Origin: UBA5078 sp051252515
Lineage (GTDB): Bacteria; Pseudomonadota; Gammaproteobacteria; Pseudomonadales; Pseudohongiellaceae
DNA length: 64,000 bases
Assembly: GCA_051252515.1 (NCBI GenBank)
Contig: JBPOFS010000002.1
Span: 765,246-829,245 of the forward strand
Reading direction: 5' to 3'
Part shown: in pieces, positions 1 to 8,652 of the stretch
How positions within the stretch are numbered: position 1 is the stretch's first letter
How the letters are laid out: every line of letters starts with the position of its first letter
Translations under genes and position numbers: made by a program
The notes under the pieces: model-generated
Database searches by the model: none
The model's input: the letters and a program-made list of their open reading frames with translations, nothing else
Told to the model about the DNA's origin: nothing

Positions 1-1354
1 CAAATTCCTGCATGGCTGTAGGGATAGTGTTGGCTTCGGGCTTACCAAATGGCATCCACTGTGCGCCATTGATGTTCACATCTTCATTGAATGCAACACC
101 CCCGAGTGGATCGTTATCAATGGATGCGAAACGATTGTTGGCAAAGACCACAGCGCCAGAGGAGTCTCGCATTGGCAGTGGGCGGCCATAACCGTCTAAT
201 ACTACAGCGCCACTGGCGTCGCGGCTTGGCTCTGCAAACAAGTCTGCGCCGTTAGCGCTTTGGGCTCTAAAAGTGTTGCCAGGCAGCTCGCCTCTGACCA
301 CAGGAATAGCGCCATCTGAACGGGCACCTGGGTTGCCAGTATTGTTACGGTTGCGATAGACCTGTCGGTTCCACATGAGCTGTGTATTGAGGGTGACATC
401 ATCGCTGATATCCCAGTTCATGTTGCCGTAAAGCGATGACGTGTTGTAATCAGGCTGGAAGTCACGAGTATCGCCGAAGCTCGTGAAGCAACGCCCGCCT
501 AGTGGCACGCCCCATGGGTTGTTGCCAGGAGCCGCTTGGTCTTGATCGATGCGATATCCGCAGCTTGGGTCCATACGACTTTCGGATGCGCCAGTGAAGT
601 CACCGTTGGCGTCACGAACAGGCACTGTGTAGTTGCCAGGGTTTGATCCGCCATTGTGAGTCAAGCCAGAGCGAACATACTCAGGACGTTCGTCCCACGC
701 AAGCGTCGCTGAGTCTACGAACGAGCCTGCGAATACTAGATCCACATCGCCAATCGATTTGCCGCTTAAGAACGATGTTTCGATTCTGCCGTAATCATCG
801 CGGCTATCGCGCTCTTCGAAGTATTCGACTTTTAAGCCATCAAAAGATTTGTAAGGGATTAGATTCACAACCCCTGCCACGGCATCCGTACCGTAAAGCG
901 CGGCAGCGCCATCAGTGACAACTTCTATTCGTTGTAGTGCAGAGGCGGGAAGCATCACTTGCACGTTATCGGTGGCAACACGCTTACTGTCGACTAGTGT
1001 CAGCGTGGCGCGTGGGCCTAAGCCGCGTAAGTTGAAGTTGGAAGTTGTGCTAGTCACCCCTTGAATGGAGTTAGTGGTGGCTGTGCCGTTGTTGAATGTC
1101 AAATTCGACACCACTTGCGCCATATTGACGGTGCCTTGGGACTCTAGGTCTTCGGCGCTCAACTGGGTAAGAGGTGATGCGGCAGCAATGCCTTCCGAGC
1201 GGCGGATGTAAGAGCCAGTGACGACGACTTCTTCTACTGCTGGGGCTTGGGCGATTGTCTGTGCAGTACTACCAAGCATAGCTAAGGCGATAGCGGCGGT
1301 AAGTACTTTGTGGGTGAATTTCGGACGGTTTTGGGGTGTGGTAGTTATTGTCAT
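1..1354 (-). CDS. TonB-dependent receptor, N-terminal part (cut by window edge)
   Basis: The minus strand is open from an ATG at 1354 to the window edge, about 451 codons with no stop. The product starts with a signal peptide (basic start, hydrophobic run with ALAMLGSTAQTIAQA, probable cleavage near residue 38). A short TonB-box-like stretch EEVVVTGSYIRR follows, then a plug domain with LRGLGPRATLTLVD and GTDAVAGVVNLIP. The rest resembles the start of an outer-membrane beta-barrel. These receptors import siderophores, vitamins, sugars or peptides using TonB energy. The plug resembles the large Xanthomonas/Caulobacter-type receptors rather than a classical siderophore receptor, but the substrate cannot be read. 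The C-terminal half lies outside the window, so intactness is unknown. Confidence 0.9.
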   Translation of the reverse strand, partial: MTITTTPQNRPKFTHKVLTAAIALAMLGSTAQTIAQAPAVEEVVVTGSYIRRSEGIAAASPLTQLSAEDLESQGTVNMAQVVSNLTFNNGTATTNSIQGVTSTTSNFNLRGLGPRATLTLVDSKRVATDNVQVMLPASALQRIEVVTDGAAALYGTDAVAGVVNLIPYKSFDGLKVEYFEERDSRDDYGRIETSFLSGKSIGDVDLVFAGSFVDSATLAWDERPEYVRSGLTHNGGSNPGNYTVPVRDANGDFTGASESRMDPSCGYRIDQDQAAPGNNPWGVPLGGRCFTSFGDTRDFQPDYNTSSLYGNMNWDISDDVTLNTQLMWNRQVYRNRNNTGNPGARSDGAIPVVRGELPGNTFRAQSANGADLFAEPSRDASGAVVLDGYGRPLPMRDSSGAVVFANNRFASIDNDPLGGVAFNEDVNINGAQWMPFGKPEANTIPTAMQEF

Positions 1355-1702
1355 TATTATCCTCAATCTTATTTTTATTTATGAGTCAAACAAAATGCGA
1401 CGAATCGCAATTGAGTGATGCTCAAAGGTTGCGCGAATCGAACGTACGGAGGCTACCACAGGTGGCCAAGGTCGATGCTAGTGTATTAATGAAGAAAGTC
1501 ACGGTTTTACAAAATCAGTCAGACAAATATTTCCTAGGAAATCTTGGGGAATATTGTGAAGAGGGGCGACGATGCAGCCCGTTACTTGTCGGGATGCGTT
1601 TTAACTTATTGTTTTTTATATGTTAGTTTGAAATTCGACAGCCTGATTTTTAATTGTTGTCAGATTTTAGGGAGTAATAAGGCGGCCAGAAAGGCGCATA
1701 GT
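1355..1702. other. Intergenic region upstream of the receptor
   Basis: About 350 bases separate the receptor start from the end of the dehydrogenase gene; both genes are on the minus strand. The region is AT-rich near the receptor start and probably holds its promoter. I see no convincing gene, repeat or hairpin. Short open frames on the plus strand look like chance. Confidence 0.4.
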
Positions 1703-2641
1703 TCAGTAGGACTTACGTCTGTCGACAAAGTGATTGTTAGGGATGTTGCTTAAATAGCCCTGCAGAGCTGCGACAAAACTTGAAGTTACGTCATTGATGT
1801 CAGTGATAGCGGCCTGATGGGGAGATATAAATACCTTATGATGGCCCCACAGCCATGAGGTTTTTGTTAGTGGCTCTTCATCGAAAACATCTAGTACACA
1901 GTAGTGTAGGTGCTCGGCCTCTAAGGCCAAATGAAGATCCTCGGTGTTTAATGTAGGCCCGCGTCCAATATTGATCAGTAGTGCGTGCTGAAATCGTTTG
2001 AAAAAAGTCGCATTCAACAAGCCTTGTGTGGCCTTGATATCGGGCAGAGTATTGATAATGCAGGAAACGTGTCCCAGCGCACTTGGAAGTGTCTCCAAAC
2101 GATAGCAGTGAGCAAAGCTTTTGTGGCTGCTTGTGCCACTGGTATTCACGCCAAGCACCGTCATGTTCAAGGAGCTGAGTATTGCTGCGATTCCTTGCGC
2201 CATGCTGCCAGTGCCTAATATAAGTACTGTCTTGCGCTTTAGGCTAGTGGCCGAACGCTCGCGCCAAGCTTGGCTTTGCATGTCCTCATAGATCGAAAAG
2301 GTGTCTTGCAAGAAATTGAGTATGTGACATAGACAGAACTCCCCTGCTTTTGCGCCAAGAGTGCCAGTAGTGCGTGATAGGCGTAGATTGGCTCCTAGGT
2401 CGGTTCGTTTGAGAAAACCATCCACGCCAGCACCAAAGCTATGGACCCACTTGAGCTGTTGCAAAGAAACGTTCTCATCGACGGGAAAGCTTGCAAGGCA
2501 GTCGGCCCAGTCTATTTGGGCCTGTGTCAGGTGTTCAGTGCATCGTACTTCCACGCCTAGCGCATTATCTTTGAAATGCGCATAAAACTGCGTAGAGAGC
2601 CTTCCAGTAGTGATTACCTTAATCATGCCTTTGCTTGCCAT
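1703..2641 (-). CDS. D-isomer-specific 2-hydroxyacid dehydrogenase (GhrA-like)
   Basis: The 312-residue protein has the family's NAD(P)-binding Rossmann motif VLILGTGSMAQGIA near residue 137. The catalytic triad is in order: Arg in INIGRGP, Glu in DVFDEEPL and His in SPHQAA. Such enzymes reduce glyoxylate, hydroxypyruvate or other 2-keto acids to D-2-hydroxyacids in the cytoplasm. Length and layout fit the glyoxylate/hydroxypyruvate reductase A group. The substrate is inferred from family resemblance only. A second in-frame ATG at 2626 (MIKVI) is an alternative start. It stands alone between the receptor and the divergent YqjD-like operon. Confidence 0.85.
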   Translation of the reverse strand: MASKGMIKVITTGRLSTQFYAHFKDNALGVEVRCTEHLTQAQIDWADCLASFPVDENVSLQQLKWVHSFGAGVDGFLKRTDLGANLRLSRTTGTLGAKAGEFCLCHILNFLQDTFSIYEDMQSQAWRERSATSLKRKTVLILGTGSMAQGIAAILSSLNMTVLGVNTSGTSSHKSFAHCYRLETLPSALGHVSCIINTLPDIKATQGLLNATFFKRFQHALLINIGRGPTLNTEDLHLALEAEHLHYCVLDVFDEEPLTKTSWLWGHHKVFISPHQAAITDINDVTSSFVAALQGYLSNIPNNHFVDRRKSY

Positions 2642-2887
2642 CCGTCCTAAATAGGGTGAGCCCCTATAATAGCGTCACTAAAAGCGTAAGACTTACCCAT
2701 GTGATGAAAATTCTACAAAAAATTTTGTTAGAACAGGCCTTCAACAAATGCGCAGTATCACGCTATCCTACTGTATTTATTAAGCTTTTATGGGGTAGTA
2801 GGGCGTTTGGCACAGGCATTGCAAAATACTTACTAAGCGCGGTGTAAAGCCGCATGAATATCCACTTCATAGACATTAGGAGTTTAT

Positions 2888-3193
2888 ATGCCAACTGCAA
2901 AGAAAGCTGAAAAGGAAACCAATCACGCACCTTACACGGAAAAAATGACTGCAGCGGCGCACGAGTCTGTGGACAAGGCGTCCGTCCATGCTAGTGCCGC
3001 AGAGGAGCGCATCCGTGAGACTGTGGAAAGTACTTCTGAAACCCTAGCGGGCAAGAAAGCGGCCGCAGAGCTAGAGCTTGGTACAGCGGCGGATCAAGCA
3101 CGCAAGCTGGTGATTGAGAACCCCCTTATGGCGGCAGGCGTTGCGTTTACGGCAGGGCTATTGATTACCTCACTTCTTAGTAAGCGTTCATAA
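2888..3193 (+). CDS. DUF883 / YqjD-ElaB-like membrane-anchored protein (module 1)
   Basis: This is a 101-residue protein with a long charged, Ala/Glu-rich helical region and one C-terminal hydrophobic segment (NPLMAAGVAFTAGLLITSLL) ending in KRS. This is the layout of the YqjD/ElaB family, which in E. coli are inner-membrane, ribosome-associated stationary-phase proteins. An AGGAG ribosome site (tail of the TTAGGAG run at 2877-2883) precedes the ATG. It is the first gene of a three-gene set with 3196-3651 and 3651-3917, matching the E. coli yqjD-yqjE-yqjK order. A paralogous set lies inverted at 8407-9331. The ribosome role is family knowledge, not visible here. Confidence 0.8.
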   Translation: MPTAKKAEKETNHAPYTEKMTAAAHESVDKASVHASAAEERIRETVESTSETLAGKKAAAELELGTAADQARKLVIENPLMAAGVAFTAGLLITSLLSKRS

Positions 3194-3195
3194 TC

Positions 3196-3651
3196 ATGCA
3201 GCCCCATAACGCTGAGCATGAGCAAGATGAGCAAAGCAGCACACATGAGAGTGGTGTGATTACCGCTCTCATGGAGTCTGCTGAGCAAATCTTGCAGCGC
3301 TATTCCACGCAGTGGGAAACCAGCAAAGAGATGGCGCGCCTAGAGTGGCGAATCACACGTAAAAGCCTGTGGTTCGCCCTTGTGGTGCTCGTGATCTTTA
3401 GCGGCGTGATCCTGAGTGCGTGTATAGCATTGACGGTTCTGGTGGCTTATGGGCTTTACACACTAGGGGTTCCTATTTGGGCCACTGGGCTGGCACTGGT
3501 TACTCTGCATGGATTGGCGTTGTACGTTTTAGTGCGCATGATGCGAGGGCTTGTCAAGCGTATGGGCTTTCACAAAACGTTGGGTATTTTACGTGCACCA
3601 ATGTTCGCCCAAGCCACGTCTTCCTCTACCGATACCAATGGAGAGTCCTAA
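3196..3651 (+). CDS. Phage-holin-family / YqjE-like membrane protein (module 1)
   Basis: The protein has 151 residues: a polar acidic N-terminus, an amphipathic helix, then two adjacent membrane segments (FALVVLVIFSGVILSACIAL and IWATGLALVTLHGLALYVLV) and a basic cytoplasmic tail. This is the shape of the YqjE/Actino-holin-like family (PF07332), small inner-membrane proteins of unknown biochemical role usually encoded after a YqjD-type gene. The ATG lies 2 bases after the upstream stop, and its own stop overlaps the next start (TAATG), so it is translated as part of an operon. It is not evidence of a prophage: no phage genes surround it. Confidence 0.75.
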   Translation: MQPHNAEHEQDEQSSTHESGVITALMESAEQILQRYSTQWETSKEMARLEWRITRKSLWFALVVLVIFSGVILSACIALTVLVAYGLYTLGVPIWATGLALVTLHGLALYVLVRMMRGLVKRMGFHKTLGILRAPMFAQATSSSTDTNGES

Positions 3652-3917
3652 TGTTGTTCAATTACTTATTGAAAAAAGAATACACTCGTCTTGCAACGCT
3701 AGAGCGGACGCGCGAATGGAATCGTCTATTGATCGTCAAAGAACAGGCAGATCTTAAAGAGGCTGTACTGAAGGAGCTAGGCACTGGCAAAGGCATGCTA
3801 GTGAGCTTTGGAGCGGGTTGTGCAACAGGGGTAACTCTTGGCCAGCGTGATCGCCTCTCTTTCTTAAAGCGTGTATCTGTCTCGCAAATCGCCGCGTTAG
3901 TGAGCTTGTTGAAATAA
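3651..3917 (+). CDS. Small YqjK-like protein (module 1)
   Basis: The gene starts at the ATG overlapping the stop of the holin-family gene (TAATG) and encodes 88 residues. The N-terminal half is a charged helix, followed by a glycine-rich, weakly hydrophobic stretch (KGMLVSFGAGCATGVTLG) and a basic C-terminus. I do not recognise a characterised family. The position as third gene after YqjD- and YqjE-like genes matches E. coli yqjK, and a gene in the same position occurs in the second module (8407-8652). Function unknown; probably membrane-associated. It ends 7 bases from the convergent AI-2E transporter gene. Confidence 0.65.
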   Translation: MLFNYLLKKEYTRLATLERTREWNRLLIVKEQADLKEAVLKELGTGKGMLVSFGAGCATGVTLGQRDRLSFLKRVSVSQIAALVSLLK

Positions 3918-3924
3918 ACGTTAT

Positions 3925-4995
3925 TTACCCTTCGTAGTATTGGCTGTTCTTATACTCATTGATAGCCGCATTCAGTAGTACTCCAATGGCCGCAGTGACC
4001 GGCACCGCCAGCAACATTCCCACTATCCCGAACAGCGTAGCGCCTGCCATGAGGGCGAACAGAATCCACAATGGGTGTAAGCCAACGCTGTCACCGATGA
4101 GTTTAGGGCTAATGAAGTTCCCTTCTAAGAATTGACCGGCGACAAAGATACCCCCAATCAAAGCCACGTAAGAAAGCTCGCCGTTTTGCAACCAGGCTAC
4201 AATCACGCCCATTAAAAAGCCGACGATGGAACCGAACAAAGGGATAATGGAGAGCAGGCCGGACGCTATCCCGATTAGAAAGCCGTAGCGTAAACCCGCC
4301 AAGGACAAAGCAATGGCATAGAGAATCCCCAGGGTCACGGCCACTAGAAGTTGGCCACGAATAAACCCTGCAATTTTTAGATCGATGGTATCCAAAATGT
4401 TCTTGGTTTTTTCGTAATCATGGCGAGGCAAAAGACCATACACCCACTGTGTAATCGACTTCCATTCGATCAACATGAAGAATGCGACTAAAGGCGTCAC
4501 GACTACGAAGGTAAGAAAGCTCATGATGGCGATGCCACCGTTCATCAATCCTTCGAGCAATCCGGATCCGGCAGTCAAGGCGCCGCTAATGTTCTCTTTC
4601 ACTGCATCGCGGATGTTCTGGTCGAGATCATCCTCATTGACGTTACGCTCTACAATTTCCACGTAATGCTGCATGCGCTCCCAAAGGGAGTCGATGTATT
4701 GCGGCGCCGTGTCTGCTAGATCTGCTAGTTCCTTATACAGGGGAGGAATCAATAGCAAAGCCATGCTGACCATGGTGACGGCAAAAAATGACAGTATTAG
4801 CACGGCGGCAGGCTTGCGCGATAGCTTGTGGTTTTCAAGGAAGTTCATGAAGGGGTTTAATAAATAAGCGATGATGATGCCCACCACGAAGGGGAGCAAC
4901 ACATCGCCGAATATCCACACAAATAGAAGTATGAAGGCACTAATGGCCACCCAAAATACTAGCTGCTCTTTTAGTTTCATTTGTGTGCTTTCCAT
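3925..4995 (-). CDS. AI-2E family transporter (PerM/TqsA superfamily)
   Basis: The 356-residue integral membrane protein has about seven to eight hydrophobic segments and the family layout: two N-terminal membrane helices, a soluble helical insert (about residues 100-150), then a conserved C-terminal half containing LLSIIPLFGSIVGFLMGVIVA and GPKLIGDSVGLHPLW-like residues (here SPKLIGDSVGLHPLWILFALM). The superfamily includes TqsA, implicated in autoinducer-2 export, and Na+(Li+)/H+ antiporters, so the substrate is uncertain. It lies directly upstream in the transcript direction of nothing obvious and 12 bases after the small PLDc_N gene (5008-5181), with which it is probably cotranscribed. 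Confidence 0.88.
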   Translation of the reverse strand: MESTQMKLKEQLVFWVAISAFILLFVWIFGDVLLPFVVGIIIAYLLNPFMNFLENHKLSRKPAAVLILSFFAVTMVSMALLLIPPLYKELADLADTAPQYIDSLWERMQHYVEIVERNVNEDDLDQNIRDAVKENISGALTAGSGLLEGLMNGGIAIMSFLTFVVVTPLVAFFMLIEWKSITQWVYGLLPRHDYEKTKNILDTIDLKIAGFIRGQLLVAVTLGILYAIALSLAGLRYGFLIGIASGLLSIIPLFGSIVGFLMGVIVAWLQNGELSYVALIGGIFVAGQFLEGNFISPKLIGDSVGLHPLWILFALMAGATLFGIVGMLLAVPVTAAIGVLLNAAINEYKNSQYYEG

Positions 4996-5007
4996 TTTCT
5001 TGGGTGA

Positions 5008-5181
5008 TTACCTTGATCTAGGGCCTGCGATCCACCAAATAACCAAACCAATGAAAGGAAGGAAGAGGATTACTAGAATCCATACCAATTTCTTCACTGT
5101 GCTCGCGCCGCTTTCCATGATCTTCAAAATGGCGAAAATATCTAAAACTAGAATGATAAAACCAAGTAGACCGTATTCCAT
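5008..5181 (-). CDS. PLDc_N-domain small membrane protein
   Basis: A short minus-strand gene of 57 residues begins with ATG at 5181. It has two hydrophobic helices: LLGFIILVLDIFAILKIM, then KKLVWILVILFLPFIGLVIWW. It ends in GPRSR. This is the compact PLDc_N pattern (PF13396) seen at the N-terminus of cardiolipin synthases and in stand-alone membrane peptides. No phospholipase domain follows, so it is a stand-alone version. The stop is 12 bases upstream of the AI-2E transporter start, suggesting one transcript. Role unknown. Confidence 0.75.
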   Translation of the reverse strand: MEYGLLGFIILVLDIFAILKIMESGASTVKKLVWILVILFLPFIGLVIWWIAGPRSR

Positions 5182-5613
5182 TGTGATGCCCTCTTTGTAT
5201 TGGTTTGTTTGTGCCTTCTATTGATGAAGGGTTTTAAAGTTCCTAAAAGTTAGGAGCAAGCTTTGTGCCAGATGTGTCACGACCCTATATTGCTGCGTTA
5301 CCTAGACTCTGTCCATATTTAGTCAGTTGGCTGTGTAACTATTACAAGTCGGATTGTAAAACTGGCCGCCAGGCTCCCCTCTGCTGAAAGCACTTTGCTC
5401 TTCTTTTCCTCTACTAAAAACCGCGAGTATTAAGTTTTAGAAAATATTTCGTGTCATTCGAATTTCCTTCTAACTTAACTATCTCAGTATTTTGAGCGAA
5501 TAAACGCGTTCTATTTTGCAAAAAAAGTTGTACTGATTTTTTCCTTGGCATGCATCTTGATTGGTAACTTATCGTCAGACCAATATATAACTCTCATCGA
5601 AAAGGAGACTCAA
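5182..5613. other. Intergenic region between divergent genes
   Basis: About 430 bases separate the PLDc_N gene (minus) from the glycine-rich stress-type gene (plus). Both promoters should lie here. The last 150 bases are AT-rich with several A/T runs. I find no gene, repeat or confident hairpin. Confidence 0.4.
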
Positions 5614-6108
5614 ATGAGTAATGTAATAGTCGGATTATTTAACAGCCCTGAACAAGCAGCGTCAGCTATCTACACATTGGAGCTGCGCGGAGTGCCTGCG
5701 AATACTATCAACCTTGTCGCCAGTGACGGCTTTAACAAGGATAGTTTTGCCGTGGACTCACACTCAAAACTCCCTGAGGGGGTAGCGCTTGGTGCTACCG
5801 CTGGTGCGGCGATCACTGCGTTAGTCGCTGGCTTTACTGCCGTCGGTGCGGTCGCTACTGGTGGCGCATCATTGCTCGTATCTGGTCCTGCCGTGGCAGC
5901 CCTTGCGGGTGCCGGTGCGGGTGCTGCAGGCGGGGGCATTATCGGTGGACTCATCGGTGCGGCAGTCCCAGAGCACGAAGTTAAGTTCTATGAGGACGCC
6001 CTTGAGAAAGGGTCAGTGTTAATTGGTGTTGAGCATACCGACGACAATAAGGAGTTGGTAAAAGAAACGCTTGAAGACTGTAATGCTGAAAAAGTAACAA
6101 CTGCTTAG
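5614..6108 (+). CDS. Glycine-zipper, general-stress-type membrane protein
   Basis: The start at 5614 is chosen because AAAAGGAG sits 6 bases upstream; an upstream in-frame ATG at 5545 lacks a site. The 164-residue product begins VIVGLFNSPEQAASAIYTLE, like the alpha/beta N-terminus of YflT/general stress protein 17M-type proteins. The middle (about residues 55-115) is a long Gly/Ala run with repeated GxxxG spacing, typical of a glycine-zipper membrane hairpin. A charged C-terminal half (VKFYEDALEKGSVLIGVEH) completes the family layout. It probably responds to stress, but biochemical function is unknown. A strong hairpin terminator follows at 6191-6236. Confidence 0.7.
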   Translation: MSNVIVGLFNSPEQAASAIYTLELRGVPANTINLVASDGFNKDSFAVDSHSKLPEGVALGATAGAAITALVAGFTAVGAVATGGASLLVSGPAVAALAGAGAGAAGGGIIGGLIGAAVPEHEVKFYEDALEKGSVLIGVEHTDDNKELVKETLEDCNAEKVTTA

Positions 6109-6190
6109 TCGTTGTGACTCCGGCCAGTATCTTTTAGTTTTTTTCCCTTGCTAATAGATGCCGCCTTACCTCTAAACCGGAGTATTGTTT

Positions 6191-6236
6191 GGCCTTGCGT
6201 TGTCGGTTCGTTGTGGCAGCGCAAGGCCATTTTTTA
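6191..6236 (+). terminator. Rho-independent terminator
   Basis: GGCCTTGCG (6191-6199) pairs perfectly with CGCAAGGCC (6220-6228) and is followed by ATTTTTT. It ends the glycine-zipper gene transcript 28 bases before the DUF748 gene. Confidence 0.75.
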
Positions 6237-6264
6237 GAGTTCACATTGAGGGGCGCCGCACGCA

Positions 6265-7341
6265 ATGACAAAGAAACGAATGGCTCTGTTTACGCTTTTA
6301 GGTTTCGCCACTATTTTACTGGTGGTCCGAGCACTATTGCCTTTCGCCGTGCAACGCTATGTGAACAACGAGTTAAACCAATCACCAGATTATGAAAGCC
6401 GAATAGGAGATGTAGATCTCTCACTTTTTCGCGGAGCGTACAAAGTTGAGAACGTGACGATTAACAAAATTGAAGGGGACGTGCCAGTTGCCTTGTTCTC
6501 TGCTCGCAGTATTGAGTTTTCGGTTCTATGGAGCGCCTTGCTCCAAGGCGAGATTGTCAGTGAAATAGATTTTTATGACCCTGTTGTGAACATTGTCGAC
6601 AGTGAAAATCCCCAAAGCCAACAGACGGGGGGCGAGGGAAGATGGTTGGCCATCATGGATGATTTGGTGCTGTTAAGGATTGATCGCGCCACGGTACATA
6701 ATGGAGAAGTACACTTTAGAAATTTTGACATCGAACCTCCAATGGATGCTTATGTAAGCCAAGTGAATGGCAGCGTGTTTAATCTCACGAATAGCAACGA
6801 TTTGGAGCGGGTGTTAGTCGCTAGTATCGATCTTGAGGGCAAGGTCATGGAAACGGGAACGCTCAGCGCGCAAGTTGAGCTTGATCCATCGTCAGAAAAG
6901 CCCAGCTTTGATATAGACGCAAGGATGCTAGGCTTGCCCTTAATGAAGATCGATTCGCTTATAGCTACTTACGCACCCTTTGATGTTGAAGGCGGAGACC
7001 TGGATTTGGTCTTTGAACTGGAAGCCAAGGATGGCGCACTTGAGGGTTACTTCAAACCCTTAATACACAATTTGGATGTGTTTCAATGGAGTGAGGACAT
7101 CTTAGAGGATGGAGACAACCCCTTTCTAGCACTGTGGGAATCCCTGGTGGGTTTGACTGGTGAGATTTTCGAGAATCAACCTGAAGATCAGGTGGCGACA
7201 GTCATTCCGGTAGAAGGGCGTATCGACAGTTTTGATGTTGGGCTTTTGGCAACCATAGGGAACGTGTTGGAGAATGCCTTTATTCGAGCCTATCAGGCGC
7301 GGTTTGATCGTGACCCTGTCGACGAGCCTGCCCTAGATTAA
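6265..7341 (+). CDS. DUF748 (AsmA-like) domain protein
   Basis: The 358-residue protein has an N-terminal membrane anchor (MALFTLLGFATILLVVRALLPFAV) and then a periplasmic region with the DUF748/AsmA-like opening: YVNNELNQSPDYESRIGDVDLSLFRGAYKVENVTI. Long alternating beta-strand sequence follows. AsmA-type proteins span or line the periplasm and several move lipids between membranes; DUF748 members are not well characterised. DUF748 proteins are often over 1000 residues, so this is a short version. It is monocistronic between a terminator and a convergent gene ending 3 bases away. Confidence 0.8.
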   Translation: MTKKRMALFTLLGFATILLVVRALLPFAVQRYVNNELNQSPDYESRIGDVDLSLFRGAYKVENVTINKIEGDVPVALFSARSIEFSVLWSALLQGEIVSEIDFYDPVVNIVDSENPQSQQTGGEGRWLAIMDDLVLLRIDRATVHNGEVHFRNFDIEPPMDAYVSQVNGSVFNLTNSNDLERVLVASIDLEGKVMETGTLSAQVELDPSSEKPSFDIDARMLGLPLMKIDSLIATYAPFDVEGGDLDLVFELEAKDGALEGYFKPLIHNLDVFQWSEDILEDGDNPFLALWESLVGLTGEIFENQPEDQVATVIPVEGRIDSFDVGLLATIGNVLENAFIRAYQARFDRDPVDEPALD

Positions 7342-7344
7342 TCA

Positions 7345-8373
7345 CTACAGCGCTATGACTTCGAAATCGAGGCGATGTAACAGTTGCCCTTGGGCCGTGA
7401 GAACATCTACCGTCCACAACCCTGCCGAGGGTTCAGGAAAATTGTTCTTCATTGAATAAGTTCTATAGCCTTCCTCACGCCCGCCGGTAATCTGCGCCGC
7501 AATCGTTTCGGTATAACTCCCATGCTGCCATTTAAAGGCAATTTCTTGCGAAAGCCCCCAGGGTGCTTGTACAGCCACATAGGCATAGATCCCCTCTACT
7601 AATGCTGCTACAGACACTTGGCGCAGGGAGTCATCGGGTTCGTGATCCGTGACACCGGTACTGATGACGGCGTTATTGACGTCTAACCCTGCAGCGGGAA
7701 TGCTCGCTCGAAATAGCCAGATACAGATAGGAATGGCGCATAAGCCAACGACTACTATGGCGCGATTTTTTGCGGTGTGTAGGCGTGGGAGTAGGTTGGG
7801 AATGGCAAGCATAAGCCAGATCACCAAAAACCCTAGTGCGAACATCAGAGATTTTTCGGTGGGCAACTTCAACACTATTGGCAGTATGACCAACGCAGAG
7901 ACGAAGCAACATAATGCGTGAAATGCGAGGCTGACAATACGATGTTTGGAGATATAGCGATCATACCAAGGGTCCACGGTACTAATGAGTGCCGCGAGAA
8001 CAAATACACTGGTAAACATTATTTGACCGATGTCATCGCTGTGGGTAGCAGCAAACAAGAACGGCAGAACGAAAAAGAATATTTCCTGTTGAATAGACTG
8101 GCTAATAAAATTAGACATATTGCCGCTAATTTTTGGATGCTCTTTAGCCAGCATACGTTTCATCACAAAAGGCTCGGCCACGATCCAAGCCCATCCCATT
8201 AACGCCAATACGGCAATGCCTTGAGCCAATCCTTCTCCCCGTTGCACGAGGATGAAACTGGCCCAGCCGAACCCAAAACTGACAAAAGGTAGGAGCCAGA
8301 AATGTCGGTCTAGAAATTGCTCGCAAGCTGTAATCACAGACTCGACAGGCGTAGCGAGTGGTTGTTGGATCAT
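7345..8373 (-). CDS. DUF5924 / DUF2914 membrane protein
   Basis: The 342-residue protein has about seven hydrophobic segments in residues 25-230. A soluble C-terminal domain follows (about 255-342) with the DUF2914 pattern of spaced Trp/Tyr: APWGLSQEIAFKWQH, then GYRTYSMKN and LWTVDVLTAQGQLLHRLDF. Proteins with this fusion occur in marine and soil gammaproteobacteria. Function is unknown; the C-terminal beta domain probably faces the periplasm. It is on the same strand as the second YqjD/E/K-like module but 33 bases downstream of it, so it may be its last gene. Confidence 0.7.
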   Translation of the reverse strand: MIQQPLATPVESVITACEQFLDRHFWLLPFVSFGFGWASFILVQRGEGLAQGIAVLALMGWAWIVAEPFVMKRMLAKEHPKISGNMSNFISQSIQQEIFFFVLPFLFAATHSDDIGQIMFTSVFVLAALISTVDPWYDRYISKHRIVSLAFHALCCFVSALVILPIVLKLPTEKSLMFALGFLVIWLMLAIPNLLPRLHTAKNRAIVVVGLCAIPICIWLFRASIPAAGLDVNNAVISTGVTDHEPDDSLRQVSVAALVEGIYAYVAVQAPWGLSQEIAFKWQHGSYTETIAAQITGGREEGYRTYSMKNNFPEPSAGLWTVDVLTAQGQLLHRLDFEVIAL

Positions 8374-8406
8374 GGTCTCCTTAGGGGGATGTTTGCGGTG
8401 ACGCAG

Positions 8407-8652
8407 CTATTGCTGGCGATCGCGTCGCTTGTTACGTCGTAAGCTTAAGTGGCTCAACAAGAAAGGAAGGCCTTCACCGACAGCCCAAAGACACAACTGA
8501 GGCCGACGTAGGATGAAACGCATCACCGCACTGCTCGGTTTTATCGAATCAACTAGCGGGGTGTCTTTAGGCATTGCTTGCATAAAGACGAGGCGCTGAG
8601 CCTGTAGTCGTAGTAATAATATTTCGTGCTGTAACTGCAGAGACTTTTTCAT
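8407..8652 (-). CDS. Small YqjK-like protein (module 2)
   Basis: The ATG at 8652 overlaps the stop of the upstream holin-family gene (ATGA), giving 81 residues; an ATG at 8664 is an alternative. The product is a charged helix (LQLQHEILLLRLQAQRLVFMQ), a middle with FILRRPQLCLWAVGEGLPFLL and a very basic tail RRNKRRDRQQ. No characterised family is recognised. Its place as third gene after YqjD- and YqjE-like genes parallels 3651-3917. Probably membrane-associated; function unknown. Confidence 0.6.
   Translation of the reverse strand: MKKSLQLQHEILLLRLQAQRLVFMQAMPKDTPLVDSIKPSSAVMRFILRRPQLCLWAVGEGLPFLLSHLSLRRNKRRDRQQ

Noticed and set aside
1218..1753. Plus-strand frames over the receptor start and its upstream region
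   Set aside because: They run antisense to the signal peptide of the receptor and lack ribosome sites or family resemblance.
2635..2847. Possible small protein upstream of the first DUF883 gene (MKILQKILLEQAFNK from 2704)
   Set aside because: No ribosome site and no family; more likely the promoter and leader region of the operon.
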